A DNA stretch of 64,000 nucleotides from NCBI RefSeq assembly GCF_007565055.1, contig NC_044556.1:136065808-136129807 (forward strand), read 5' to 3'. The stretch comes from Rhinopithecus roxellana (Eukaryota > Chordata > Mammalia > Primates > Cercopithecidae). Below, in pieces: positions 50,424-64,000 of the stretch; within the stretch, counting starts at the first letter, position 1, and each line of letters begins with the position of its first letter. A program made the translations under genes and the position numbers. The notes below the pieces were generated by a model that worked only from the letters and a program-made list of their open reading frames with translations, did no database searches and was not told where the DNA came from.

Positions 50424-51024
50424 GTAGGTTGAAGGAAATATATTTTGTATGAATATGTACTTTTATATTGTACGTTTATGTTTTATACATAGGTATTGCT
50501 ATTTAAAATAATATATTAATCTTGCCAACACATTTTATGTTCATTGCATTTTACTTTGAAATAGTACTGGCATTTTATATTTGGGAATTATCATAAATGA
50601 GTTATATTTTATTCAAATGTATGTCATTAATTTATCGTAAAGGCTTATGAAACAATATGACTTCTTCATACCTTACCATTTCTTATTGCAAGTAGAGTCA
50701 CCTGAGCCTCTACATAGATAAGTGGTCACATTACCTTGACTCTTGAAATAATTGTTGTATAGAAAGGTAAAATATTACTATTAGTTTACTTATTTTGTCT
50801 AACAGTACATAACAACATAGGGATGCTTTGGAAACTCCTTTATTAAAAGTTGTATCTGCCTGAAGCAAAAGATCCCTGCCACCCCCACAAAAGCCAACTA
50901 CTTTCTCATCTAAATATTTTATAAGCTATTCAGTATTCAGATATTTGGAAGCACCTTCTATTTTTTCAAATAATGCTAAGAATAATTGCATGGTGTTACA
51001 AGAGGAGGAAAAGCATTTAGATAA

Positions 51025-51425
<401 letters not shown>

Positions 51426-51433
51426 CCATTTTC

Positions 51434-51732
51434 ATTTTTATATTTTGGGTGGGTACGTGTTCTCATTCCGTTGCCCAGGCTGGAGTGCGGTGGCATGAAC
51501 TTGGCTCACTGCAAACTCCACCTCGCAGGTTCAAGCAGTTCTCCTGCTTCAGCCTCCTGAGTAACTGGGATTACAGGTGTGAACCACCACACCCAGCTAA
51601 TTTTTGTGTTTTTGGTAGAGATGGGTTTTACCATGTTGGACAGGGTGGTCTCAAACTCTTGACTTCAAATGATCCACCCACCTCGTCTTCCCAAAGTACT
51701 GGGATTACAGTTGTGAACCACCGTGCCTGGCC
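51434..51732 (-). mobile_element. Older Alu SINE, minus strand, tandem to the previous one
   Basis: Diverged Alu from 'gttgcccaggctggagtgcg' to 'ccaccgtgcctggcc'; its poly(T) end is degraded. Same orientation as its neighbour. Confidence 0.9.
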
Positions 51733-52527
51733 CAAGTTTATTAACAGTATTAAATGTACATTGGCCACTTAAACTTCCAGATATCAATTACATTGTCTAC
51801 TAACAAGTGCTTCAGTGTTCAGCTCTGTGGTGAACTCTATGGTGGACAGAGTCAGATGTAGCGTCCCTCACCCAGGTAGTTTGCAGTCTGTTCTCTGAGT
51901 GGATGCCCATAAAAGGAGCTACTGGGAAACACACATCAGATTGGGTCAGATTGTGCATGACTTGAATGTCCAGGTGAAAAAAATGGATTTGATGAGCTAG
52001 AAGTTAGAGAGCCCCATTCCAAGTTTGATAGGCAGGAAAAGGTACATGAAAGTACTGTTTCAGAACAACACTGCTACAAGATAGGAAGAGAGATGAGAGA
52101 AAGGGAACATTGAAAAGCTCAAAGAGTGATGATGAGAAACAACCCAGATGTTGATAAAAAGTGAGACCTGAAAACAAATTAATTAAAGGAGATGAAAGAA
52201 AAGGAAGAATAAAAGAACTCAGTATCTTGAGCAACAGTTGACTAATTGTCAAAATTAAATTGTCTGAAAGGAAATTAGTGATTAGAAACTTGGTTCTCAT
52301 GGTATGTTGTTTTTCTGCACAAATTAGCCCAAGAATTCGGAATACAAAAAATATCCTGGTTAGAACTAATGTATGATTTATTAATCGGGTGGTTTGCTGA
52401 ATTTTTATTTCCAAATGAATGTCTGCTATTTAGAGTGGATGCTGACTTAGTTTACCAGATGCAGTTCTACAATTAAATGCAGATGGTTAGCAGAGGAATG
52501 GAAACGTTGTCATGGTTCTTTATCTGA

Positions 52528-53049
<522 letters not shown>

Positions 53050-53799
53050 AAAACCATGTTCTTGAGAAGGCACCAGCCCACCTCTTCAACTTCAGTCTCC
53101 TGACTATCCCCACACAACCTATAACTCAGTAGTCCCCATCCTCATGGCTCCAATACCCTCTTTAATTACAAATATTTTGTAATATCATTTTATTATCTGG
53201 AAAAATTTTATATATTTGATCTAACTACATAAAAATTATGTTAATATCTAACACATACAAATGAAAAATGAGGGAAAGTAATTTATATTAAAATAATGTA
53301 TATTTCATTATGTAAATACTCTGACATTGTCTACACAATATGAAGATACATTTATGTGGCATCATTATGAATTCAATAGCTCAAATGCAGGCTCACGCAG
53401 GAGTATAGGATTGATGACTCAAAAACTCCAAGCTGGTGAAGTGATTTTCTAAGATGATGTGCAATTATTACTAAAGTTCTGTCTTTCTTCTATGCATTCA
53501 GAATTAGGTTGTAGACTCACGTAGTTACAAACAAAGTTATGAAATACACACATTTCAGTGGGAGCTTCAAAATCGTGCTGGACTTGGGAAAATTGTTTAT
53601 TTGCGAATCTGCCCGATGTATCATCTCTCTAGTTTTTACCCACTGAATGCCAGCAGACTTCTCCAATCATTGCATCAACTAAAAAATCTCCCCTGCAAGC
53701 TTCTAACAGGGTGGTGGTGCAGAGTTCATTGATGGTACAGCTTTCCATTCTTTGTACGGGCCATGATTTTTCTAGTCATTACAAAAGCTCTTGCTTTTG

Positions 53800-54085
53800 T
53801 AATCTATTAGATTTGGACTGCCCTTCCTCTATTCTACTCACTCAGATATTACCTCAGTGTGAATCCTTCTCCAATTGCCTTCATGCAGTCACTTCTGTCT
53901 CTGTTTCCAGAACTCACTGTCTGGGACTCTTTGGTAGTACTTATTTCACTGTGGTGTGACTGCTGGTTTCTGTGTATGTCCCCTCCTCTACCAGAAGGCA
54001 GTGCACACTTTCCATCCACAGATCTCAGCACTGTTTCTGGCACATAGTTAATGCTCCATAGATGGTATTAGATGAGTAAATGAGT
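53800..54085 (+). mobile_element. L2 3'-end fragment next to a splice acceptor
   Basis: 'actcactcagatattacctc', 'ctgtttctggcacatagtta' and 'atgctccatagatggtatta' + 'gatgagtaaatgag' follow the L2 3' end. It lies directly upstream of local exon 11. Confidence 0.65.
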
Positions 54086-54097
54086 TCTTCCTTTTAG

Positions 54098-54193
54098 ACT
54101 TATGGGCAAGTGATAAAGGAACCTATATTTGTGAAGCTGAAAACCAGTTTGGAAAGATCCAGTCAGAGACAACAATAACAGTGACCGGACTTG
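54098..54193 (+). CDS. HMCN1: HMCN1 local exon 11: end of Ig domain 5
   Basis: Coding exon of 96 nt, phase 1 in and phase 1 out; the smallest in the window. It encodes NLWASDKGTYICEAENQ, FGKIQSETTITVTGL. DKGTYIC provides the F-strand cysteine, and ENQFGK is the F-G hairpin. The acceptor is 'cttccttttag|actt'; the donor 'cttg|gtaaga' is strong. It joins TT of exon 12 as Val in GLVAPL. Being symmetric, it could be skipped in frame, but that would remove half of an Ig disulphide. Confidence 0.97.
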
Positions 54194-55393
54194 GTAAGAT
54201 CAATTGAATGTCTACATACCACGGTCTTCAAAATCATCAGACTTCTTTTACTATGTCGTCTCTTGCCTGTGCCACTTAAAAAAAAATAAGATAAATAACT
54301 AATTACTAGACCAGCCTTCCCTTCCCTACCACATTTCATATTTCTTAGAATATTAGTCCTGGAAATAACCTTAGAGATTATCTGCTCCAAAATGAAGGTC
54401 AATATAAATAAATTGTTTTAAATCTAAACATGAATACACACATGCACGCGCACACACACAGGCGCGCGCGCACACACACACACATATTAGAGTCGTGGTC
54501 TTTTCTGATTCCTTTTTTACTTTTGTTATTTTAGTCAACATGGAATTATTTTTGTGTATGATAGGTAAAAATATATCATTTATTTCCAAGTAGTAAGACA
54601 TTTGACACAATATATATTATTGAATATTATCTTCCCACTGACTAAAATACCCATTTGATCACGTAGTAAGTTTATGTCCCCATGTCTATTCCTCAGAATT
54701 GTATTTCTGAAATAGTACTACATTGCTTAAATTAGTATAGCATTTAATGTGTTTTTATATCTGTCAGTACATGTTTCTCATTAATAACCTTTTACACAGT
54801 TTTTAAAATATGTCTTCATTTGTCTATGTATAAATTTTCCAAGTAAAATCACTTAGGGATTTTACTTTATGTTAAATTTATTCATTAATTCTTAGAGAAG
54901 GGCATATTTACAATACTCCTTTATCATTCCATCTAAGAGAGTCAACCTCGTATTATTTGCTTGAGCTATTACAACAGCATCCTTATTGATCCCATTTCTT
55001 CCAGTGTACTTAGTTTTCAGATTAATATTTCCCCCAGAAATGATCCTGATGATTCCACTTTTCTATTTATAAATGTTTTCAGTTACTCTCCATTTGTCTA
55101 CTGAATATATTGCAAATACCTTGGCTTGACATTTCAGGCCTTTGATGTCATAAACATTCTTTTTTACCTTTTTTACTTCTACACTAATGTATTACCTGTC
55201 CTTTTGCATTCCCCCTACTTAGAAGGAGACTTTAATTTTTACTTTCAAAATCATACCCATTTTCATGTAAATATTTTGTTTCTGAAAACTCAAATTTTTA
55301 TAGCATAACTTATAGTCTTTGGGGTCTGTAAAGTGGTTTACCTTTCTTTTGGGTGAAATAGAGTTGAAAGTGCCTGTGCTCTCTCTAATTTAG
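54194..55393 (+). other. HMCN1: Intron 11 (1,200 bp, phase 1)
   Basis: GT-AG intron between Ig domains 5 and 6. Its only notable feature is the alternating CA/CG tract at 54435-54486; otherwise AT-rich. The acceptor is 'ctctaatttag'. Confidence 0.9.
54435..54486. repeat. Alternating purine-pyrimidine tract (CA/CG)
   Basis: 'acacacatgcacgcgcacac' followed by 'acacaggcgcgcgcgcacac' and further CA units: about 50 bp of near-perfect purine-pyrimidine alternation including a (GC)5 core. This is the sequence class that most readily adopts Z-DNA. Confidence 0.9.
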
Positions 55394-55521
55394 TTGCTCC
55401 ACTTATTGGAATCAGCCCTTCAGTGGCCAATGTTATTGAAGGACAGCAGCTTACTTTGCCCTGTACTCTGTTAGCTGGAAATCCCATTCCAGAACGTCGG
55501 TGGATTAAGAATTCAGCTATG
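55394..55521 (+). CDS. HMCN1: HMCN1 local exon 12: first half of Ig domain 6
   Basis: Coding exon of 128 nt, phase 1 in and phase 0 out. It encodes VAPLIGISPSVANVIEGQ, QLTLPCTLLAGNPIPE and RRWIKNSAM. Cys (TLPC) and Trp (RRWIK) are in place, with GNPIPERRW as the I-set signature. The acceptor is 'taatttag|ttgc'. The donor is 'gctatg|gtaaga', so the exon ends on a complete Met codon. Ig domains 6 and 7 share this phase-0 split. Confidence 0.97.
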
Positions 55522-55565
55522 GTAAGAACATTTTAAATGCATGCATTCATATTCCTAATTTTCTT

Positions 55566-55875
55566 TTCTTTTTTTTTTTTTTTCCCCTTTGAGACGGAGT
55601 TTTGTTCTGTCGCCTAGGCTGGAGTGCAGTGGTGGGATCTAGGCTCACTGCAACCTCTGCCTCACAGGTTCAAGGGATTCTCATGCCTCAGCCCCCAGAG
55701 TAGCAGTATTACAGGTGCCTACCACCATGCCCAGCTAATTTTTGTATTTTTTAGTAGAGATGGGGTTTCACCATGTTGGCCAGGCTGGTCTCAAACTTCT
55801 GACCTCAAGTGATCCATCCACCTCAGCCTCTCAAAGTGCTGGGATTACAGGTGTGAATCACCGCACCTGGCCCAC
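55566..55875 (-). mobile_element. AluS-type SINE, minus strand
   Basis: Poly(T) with 'cccc' inside, standard body, end '...caccgcacctggccc'. A perfect 15-bp target-site duplication, 'attcctaattttctt', lies at 55551-55565 and 55876-55890. It begins 45 bp after the exon 12 donor. Confidence 0.95.
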
Positions 55876-56461
55876 ATTCCTAATTTTCTTGAGTAACAAG
55901 TAATATATTCCAGTCACCAAAAGTATCAATTTAATAAATATACAAAAATATGTTTTTATAAGTATACCAAAGCTTTTCTTTATTATTAACATTTTTGTTA
56001 TTCATATTATTTTGGCATTAATGAAATTGAGAAATAGTGTAATTTTCATAATTTTATATTAAATTCAGTGTCACTAGTGAACTTTTTTCAGAATATAGAA
56101 GAACTGAAGCAAGTATTGTTATTTTCATAGCACTTAAATATTTTGTGCTCTTCTTTGTAGTACATTATTAAACGTTAATATTCCCATAAAATTCTTCCAT
56201 TTTGTATATCAGTCTTTATTATTATTAACTTTAAACATATCTTTCATTATGAACTATATAAAAATGTAGATATATATTGTCATTGTTTTTCAGTGTAAAT
56301 TTTTTTATGAAAGGATGTGAAAAATGTTTACAGTTCTATGAAATTTTTTCTGTAAATAAGCTATCTATGGCAATAAATTTTCTTCTGGTTCAGAGCATTT
56401 TTCTTTCCATTTTCTAGAATATTGGGACTCACTCTCTTACAGTACTGATTAGAGGTGAATA

Positions 56462-56560
56462 TGCTGAACCCAGGAGGCGGAGGTTGCAGTGAGCCGAGAT
56501 CGTGCCACTGCCCTCCAGCCTGGGTGAGAGAGCAAGACTCCGTCTCAAAAAAAAAAAAAA
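56462..56560 (+). mobile_element. Alu 3' fragment, plus strand
   Basis: Starts abruptly at 'tgctgaacccaggaggcgga' and runs through 'cctgggtgagagagcaagac' to a poly(A). Only the last third of an Alu is present. Confidence 0.93.
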
Positions 56561-56595
56561 TGAATTGACTCCATCTAAGAAGATGTAAAATTTCA

Positions 56596-57006
<411 letters not shown>

Positions 57007-57530
57007 AAAAGCAGTGTAGGTGGATGATACAGATTTACAGGCGATCATTCTTAACTGAAAATATTATCAGACTTCCCTGACACAATTCATATATCACATA
57101 TTGTCCACTAATATTTGCATCTATTACCTAACAAGGGCGGATGTTGAGATTAAGTCCTTCTCCCTTGGCATTAATAAGGGCCTATGTGCCAAAATAAAAA
57201 TATCAAATAGCCATTTGATATTTTTTTGATACCATAGCTAGTGGTAATAAGGCTTTCTTGGAAAAGAACAAGTTAAGCCAAAAGTAAAAATTATAGTGAA
57301 ATTTGGGTTTTGAGTGATGACAAAATTTGCAGGAACATTAAACAAGTCATATCTGTATCTTTCTTTTTTTAGCTTGTGCTTAACTCTCTGATAAATATTA
57401 ATAGGTATAATATTTGGAGGTATATCAGGATTAAATTATACAATCACACTCTTGGTAACATTTATGCTCATCATTTTTCACTTAAGGACATTAAAATATT
57501 TTGTGTATAGACTTTTAGTAACCTGATTGG

Positions 57531-57549
57531 AAAAAAAAAAAAAAAAAAA
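57531..57549. repeat. Poly(A) run (A19)
   Basis: Homopolymer without an attached recognisable SINE. Confidence 0.95.
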
Positions 57550-57623
57550 GGCAGATTCATTTTTGACTCTCACAACTCCTTTCTTTTTAAATAAAAATTA
57601 CCTTTTTTTTTTTTTCCTTTAAG

Positions 57624-57768
57624 TTGCTCCAAAATCCTTACATCACTGTGCGCAGTGATGGGAGCCTCCATATTGAAAGAGTTCAGCTTCAGGATGGTGG
57701 TGAATATACTTGTGTGGCCAGTAACGTTGCTGGGACAAATAACAAAACTACCTCTGTGGTTGTGCATG
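57624..57768 (+). CDS. HMCN1: HMCN1 local exon 13: second half of Ig domain 6
   Basis: Coding exon of 145 nt, phase 0 in and phase 1 out. It encodes LLQNPYITVRSDGSLHIE, RVQLQDGGEYTCVAS, NVAGTNNKTTSVVVH. The DGGEYTC motif holds the F-strand cysteine; SNVAGT is the F-G hairpin, and NKT is a sequon. The acceptor is 'ttttccttt aag|ttgc', an AAG site behind a long T tract; the frame and protein match leave no alternative. The donor is 'catg|gtaaga'. The final G begins Val of VLPTIQ in exon 14. Confidence 0.97.
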
Positions 57769-60847
<3,079 letters not shown>

Positions 60848-60960
60848 TTCTGCCAACCATTCAGCATGGGCAGCAGATACTCAGTACAATTGAAGGCATT
60901 CCAGTAACTTTACCATGCAAAGCAAGTGGAATTCCAAAACCATCTGTCATCTGGTCCAAG
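60848..60960 (+). CDS. HMCN1: HMCN1 local exon 14: first half of Ig domain 7
   Basis: Coding exon of 113 nt, phase 1 in and phase 0 out. It encodes VLPTIQHGQQILSTIEG, IPVTLPCKASGIPKPS and VIWSK. Cys (TLPC) and Trp (VIWSK) are present with the GIPKPSVIW signature. The acceptor is 'ccttttcag|ttct' and the donor 'tccaag|gtaaat' ends on a complete Lys codon. The translation would stop soon after the donor if unspliced. Confidence 0.97.
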
Positions 60961-61273
60961 GTAAATAATACATCTAGTCATATTTCCTGAAGAACAGAGT
61001 GTGAAGTTTACCTGCAGGTTATCCCAGGTCTTGAGCAGGAGGCTGGGGGAGGGAGGCTTGGAAAGAAGATAAGTTAATAAAGGGTTTCCTCTGTGGCTGT
61101 ACAGACGTGCTGGGAACCCTCCAAGAAACCATATAGATGCACCTCAAAAGGCTCTCTTGGATGGACAGGAAGTGGAGCATTTACATGACATATTCCCTCC
61201 ATTCCCCAGAGAAGCTTACATTGCTGCACTTCTTGGCTGTGGCCTTTTAGGGCTTTGGATAAAGCCCTGGTCC

Positions 61274-61299
61274 AAAAAAAAAAAAAAAAAAAAAAAAAA
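61274..61299. repeat. Poly(A) run with an A-rich extension
   Basis: About 25 A followed by 'gaaaagaaacaaacaaaaga'. No SINE body is attached on either side that I can recognise. Confidence 0.95.
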
Positions 61300-62099
61300 G
61301 AAAAGAAACAAACAAAAGAAAAAACTTAAGTGCAAGAAGGATGACCCTGGTGGATCATGTGGAGCTGTCCACTAGAGCTGCGCTGAAATTAAGAGGGAAG
61401 AGGGCTTAGGGATGTGGCACGGGGTAAAAAGGATCTACTATAAGACGTAAAGTGCTTAGAAATGTTCTGGGCACACAGTCTGTGCTATGGACATGTTCAC
61501 TGTAATGTTGCTGATACCATTCAAGTCTCAAGTAAGTGATTTCACTAAAGACCTTTTAAGGTTCCTTCTAAATGATATTACCGCATGGATTTTCTTATTT
61601 ATAAAGTTCTATGGTGTAGTCACAATTTCTATGGGTGACTAAAAATTGTAAGACACATACACAAACTAATTTATTCCCCTTTATATCCCTGTTATGTTGT
61701 TCAGCTTTTACTTGTATTCTTGCAGTGAAGAAAACCCGATTTCCTGAAGAAGTCCTTTCATCCTTGAACAGCCACAAAGATGGCACATTTTCTGTAAATG
61801 TATTTGAATCCAGCAAATATAAAGTAATGACATGCTAATGAAGTATGGCATTTGTATAATTAGCACTACTAGTGTTTTGCCATACCATCTAGTTTTATCT
61901 ATCTAAAAATCTCTGGAATATGGATAAGTTGGTGTTGACATTTGTAAATAAATTAAAAGGTTAACTTTTTTAATTTTATTCTGGACAGAAAAGTCACAGC
62001 GGTAAAGCTAATCCCTGAACTGCACAGTAGCCAGCACTGAGTAGAAGTTTAATGCATTTTAAGGAAAATGCAAAAGTGAAATATTTCCATCTTGACCTC

Positions 62100-62370
62100 T
62101 GTGCTGTGGTTAAGCACAGAGGTTAAGAACGTGGTCCCTAGAGCCTGGCTGCTGGGTTTCAACCCCAGCTCTACCACTGAGGGGCTTTGTGATCTTGGGC
62201 AAATTCCTCTATTCCCCTCTCCCATGCTTTGATACTCGAAACTGTAAAATGAGTGTTGTGGTAGTTGCTATTCATAAGACTGTTGTGAGTGTTAAAATGG
62301 TTAATTCAGGTAAAGTGCTCAAAACAGGGCCTGGCATAGCATAAGCATTCACTGTACCATCCTTACCATT
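62100..62370 (+). mobile_element. MIR SINE, nearly full length
   Basis: 'tgtggttaagcacagaggtt', 'gagcctggctgctgggtttc', 'gatcttgggcaaattcctct', 'gtgagtgttaaaatggttaa' and 'cagggcctggcatagcataa' give the whole MIR order; one of the better-kept copies here. Confidence 0.9.
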
Positions 62371-62583
62371 ACTGTTATTCTCTGCCTTCTTAAGTAGCTC
62401 TGGAATGAAGATGACATGATTTGATATGGAGAAATACCACTTTTAGTATTTATTTGTCTAATGTTTCTTATAAATAACTTTTTTCAAGTTAGCATTTTAA
62501 AATTTACTCTATTCCCCCGTTGGAGATGTTTTTTTCTCTCTATTCCTCTTCCAGACATTGTCAGTCTTTTATGATCTTAAAAG

Positions 62584-62607
62584 AAAAAAAAAAAAAAAAA
62601 AAAAAAA
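62584..62607. repeat. Poly(A) run 31 bp upstream of a splice acceptor
   Basis: About 24 A, then 'gaacccctttgctttttgct' and the acceptor at 62638. It takes up the region in which the branch point of intron 14 would be expected. Confidence 0.95.
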
Positions 62608-62638
62608 GAACCCCTTTGCTTTTTGCTGTGTTTTGCAG

Positions 62639-62798
62639 AAAGGAGAGCTGATTTCAACCAGCAGTGCTAAATTTTCAGCAGGGGCTGATGGCAGTCTGTA
62701 TGTGGTGTCACCTGGGGGAGAGGAGAGTGGGGAATATGTCTGCACCGCCACCAACGCAGCCGGCTATGCCAAAAGGAAAGTGCAACTGACAGTCTATG
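62639..62798 (+). CDS. HMCN1: HMCN1 local exon 15: second half of Ig domain 7
   Basis: Coding exon of 160 nt, phase 0 in and phase 1 out. It encodes KGELISTSSAKFSAGADG, SLYVVSPGGEESGEYVC, TATNAAGYAKRKVQLTVY. ESGEYVC gives the F-strand cysteine; TNAAGYAKRK is the F-G hairpin. The acceptor is 'gtgttttgcag|aaag' and the donor 'tatg|gtgaga'. The upstream poly(A) is outside the coding part. The open frame that seems to run through it from 62558 is not real coding. Confidence 0.97.
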
Positions 62799-63413
62799 GT
62801 GAGAGCTGGTAGAGGAATGGTTTTTATTGACATTGTCTATCTGTGCCAAAACTCACAGTTCTTTCCCCAGTACTGCTACCAGATGCATGTACCCCTAAAG
62901 TGAATTGCTCCCCCAAGTTTATATATTTTTTTACAGAAATGCATTTTTTACTGCCAACCAAAATCACTTCTACTTAGATTCTGATTTTAAGGAATGCAAT
63001 TGTATAGTCTTTCGGAAAATTTTTATGGTATTTTCCCAAGAAGTATGCTTATTGCACTCAACCCTCTTCAGTAACACCAGTTAGTTAACACTCCTAGCAA
63101 AGCCAAACCTCAGCTATGTCTTGGGTAGGAGTCTGCCTTGAGGGTTTACTTTTACAGATGGTAGACTCTGAGAGGGCATTGAAGCCGATCTCTTCATTGT
63201 GTTCTAAAAGTAATTACTGACTAGAGAAATTTTTTCATCATTTTTCTTTTAGTTCTCACAATAAATGTATTAATGGAAAGTTTTAGCTTATGTCCTGAAC
63301 AGCATCTTTTTATAAATTACTTAAGAACATTAGTAGTCCACATTTTAATGTAAATTAAACTGTGCTTTGTTTTCAATATACTATTTCCCTTCCAAAACAT
63401 GTGTTTATTTTAG
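62799..63413 (+). other. HMCN1: Intron 15 (615 bp, phase 1)
   Basis: GT-AG intron between Ig domains 7 and 8. No repeat or other feature recognised. The acceptor is 'gtgtttattttag'. Confidence 0.92.
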
Positions 63414-63582
63414 TAAGGCCCAGAGTGTTTGGAGATCAACGAGGACTGTCCCAGGATAAGCCTGTTGAGATCTCCGTCCTTGCAGGGGAAGAGGTAACAC
63501 TTCCATGTGAAGTGAAGAGCTTACCTCCACCCATAATTACTTGGGCCAAAGAAACCCAGCTCATCTCACCGTTCTCTCCAAG
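63414..63582 (+). CDS. HMCN1: HMCN1 local exon 16: first part of Ig domain 8
   Basis: Coding exon of 169 nt, phase 1 in and phase 2 out. It encodes VRPRVFGDQRGLSQDKP, VEISVLAGEEVTLPCEV, KSLPPPIITWAKETQL and ISPFSP plus the first two bases of the next codon. Cys (TLPC) and Trp (ITWAK) are present. The F-strand cysteine of this domain must lie in the next exon, beyond the window. The acceptor is 'tttattttag|taag'; the donor is 'ccaag|gtagga'. Confidence 0.96.
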
Positions 63583-64000
63583 GTAGGAGATCTGGGATGA
63601 ATTGCAACACATGAAAACATAATCAACCTCTTGGGACAGATGGCCATGCCTATTCAGGTTATCTAACATCTCGAAAAATCACTTTTAAAATTGAGATAAT
63701 GCACATGTACATCTGAGTCTACAAGAAGTATTTATAACATCTGAATCATGCTTCTGACATCTTTAATGTCAGAAATGCTAACATTCAGCTTTGCCATAAT
63801 TTTCCCCTGGTGCATTTTATAAGGTAGTTATTAAAATGGAGCAGAATTGTACAAGATTCCTGTTAGCCCAATGTGTAAGTACACATAGAATTCCATTGAT
63901 CCCATAAGAGCAATAAAATACAATAGGCACACTCTAATGTCTAGGATTTGACTTTCATTGGATGATTTTGTAAGTCTTCTTGCTTAAACCCTTATACAAA
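63583..64000 (+). other. HMCN1: Start of the intron after local exon 16 (partial)
   Basis: Begins with the donor 'gtagga' in phase 2. AT-rich sequence to the window end; no exon or repeat recognised. Confidence 0.9.

Larger units (their letters stand above)
60961..62638 (+). other. HMCN1: Intron 14 (1,678 bp, phase 0)
   Basis: GT-AG intron within Ig domain 7. It contains an A26 run (61274-61299), a MIR (about 62100-62370) and a second poly(A) of about 24 (62584-62607) close to the acceptor 'gctgtgttttgcag'. Confidence 0.9.

Noticed and set aside
52004..52414. 136-codon minus-strand frame
   Set aside because: No resemblance to known proteins; lies in an AT-rich intron between Alus.

Overview
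The window is primate nuclear DNA: AT-rich, full of Alu, L1, MIR and L2 repeats, with short exons separated by long introns. Three young Alu copies (20800-21104, 51118-51425, 52696-53049) carry a diagnostic set seen in the Old World monkey AluYR groups ('ccggatctcagctc', 'cctcgcccggctag', 'cccgtctcggcctcc', 'caggcttgagccacc'). The source is therefore most likely a cercopithecid such as a macaque, baboon or guenon, rather than human.

The only gene I can support is HMCN1 (hemicentin-1, fibulin-6), a very large secreted extracellular-matrix protein. The window is an internal slice of it on the + strand. Sixteen coding exons (6932-63582) join in one open frame of 2,477 nt (825 codons plus 2 nt). 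Exons 1-2 encode the segment between the N-terminal VWA domain and the immunoglobulin array. Exons 3-15 encode Ig domains 1-7 and exon 16 starts Ig domain 8. Every Ig-domain boundary falls at a phase-1 intron, while the intron inside each domain varies (phase 2, none, 2, 1, 1, 0, 0). All introns are GT-AG except the one after exon 7, which needs a GC donor (35186) to stay in frame. No promoter, first exon, stop codon or poly(A) site of the gene lies in the window.

Layout: 1-6931 upstream intron; 6932-9885 exons 1-3; 13238-18591 exons 4-5; 18592-33793 a 15.2-kb repeat-rich intron; 33794-37543 exons 6-8; 42283 exon 9; 42442-50228 a 7.8-kb intron; 50229-57768 exons 10-13; 60848-63582 exons 14-16; 63583-64000 downstream intron.

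I found no separate novel gene system. The most unusual parts are intronic: a GC-AG intron; an inverted duplication interleaved with two Alu pieces (56462-57006); an unexplained 63-bp inverted repeat bounding a 545-bp segment (24091-24635); a 133-bp direct duplication 1.9 kb apart (44703 and 46640); an L1 inserted with a 5' inversion (49480-49944); a 24-bp minisatellite; and homopolymer or tandem changes close to splice acceptors. Repeat family names come from memory of consensus sequences, without a library search.
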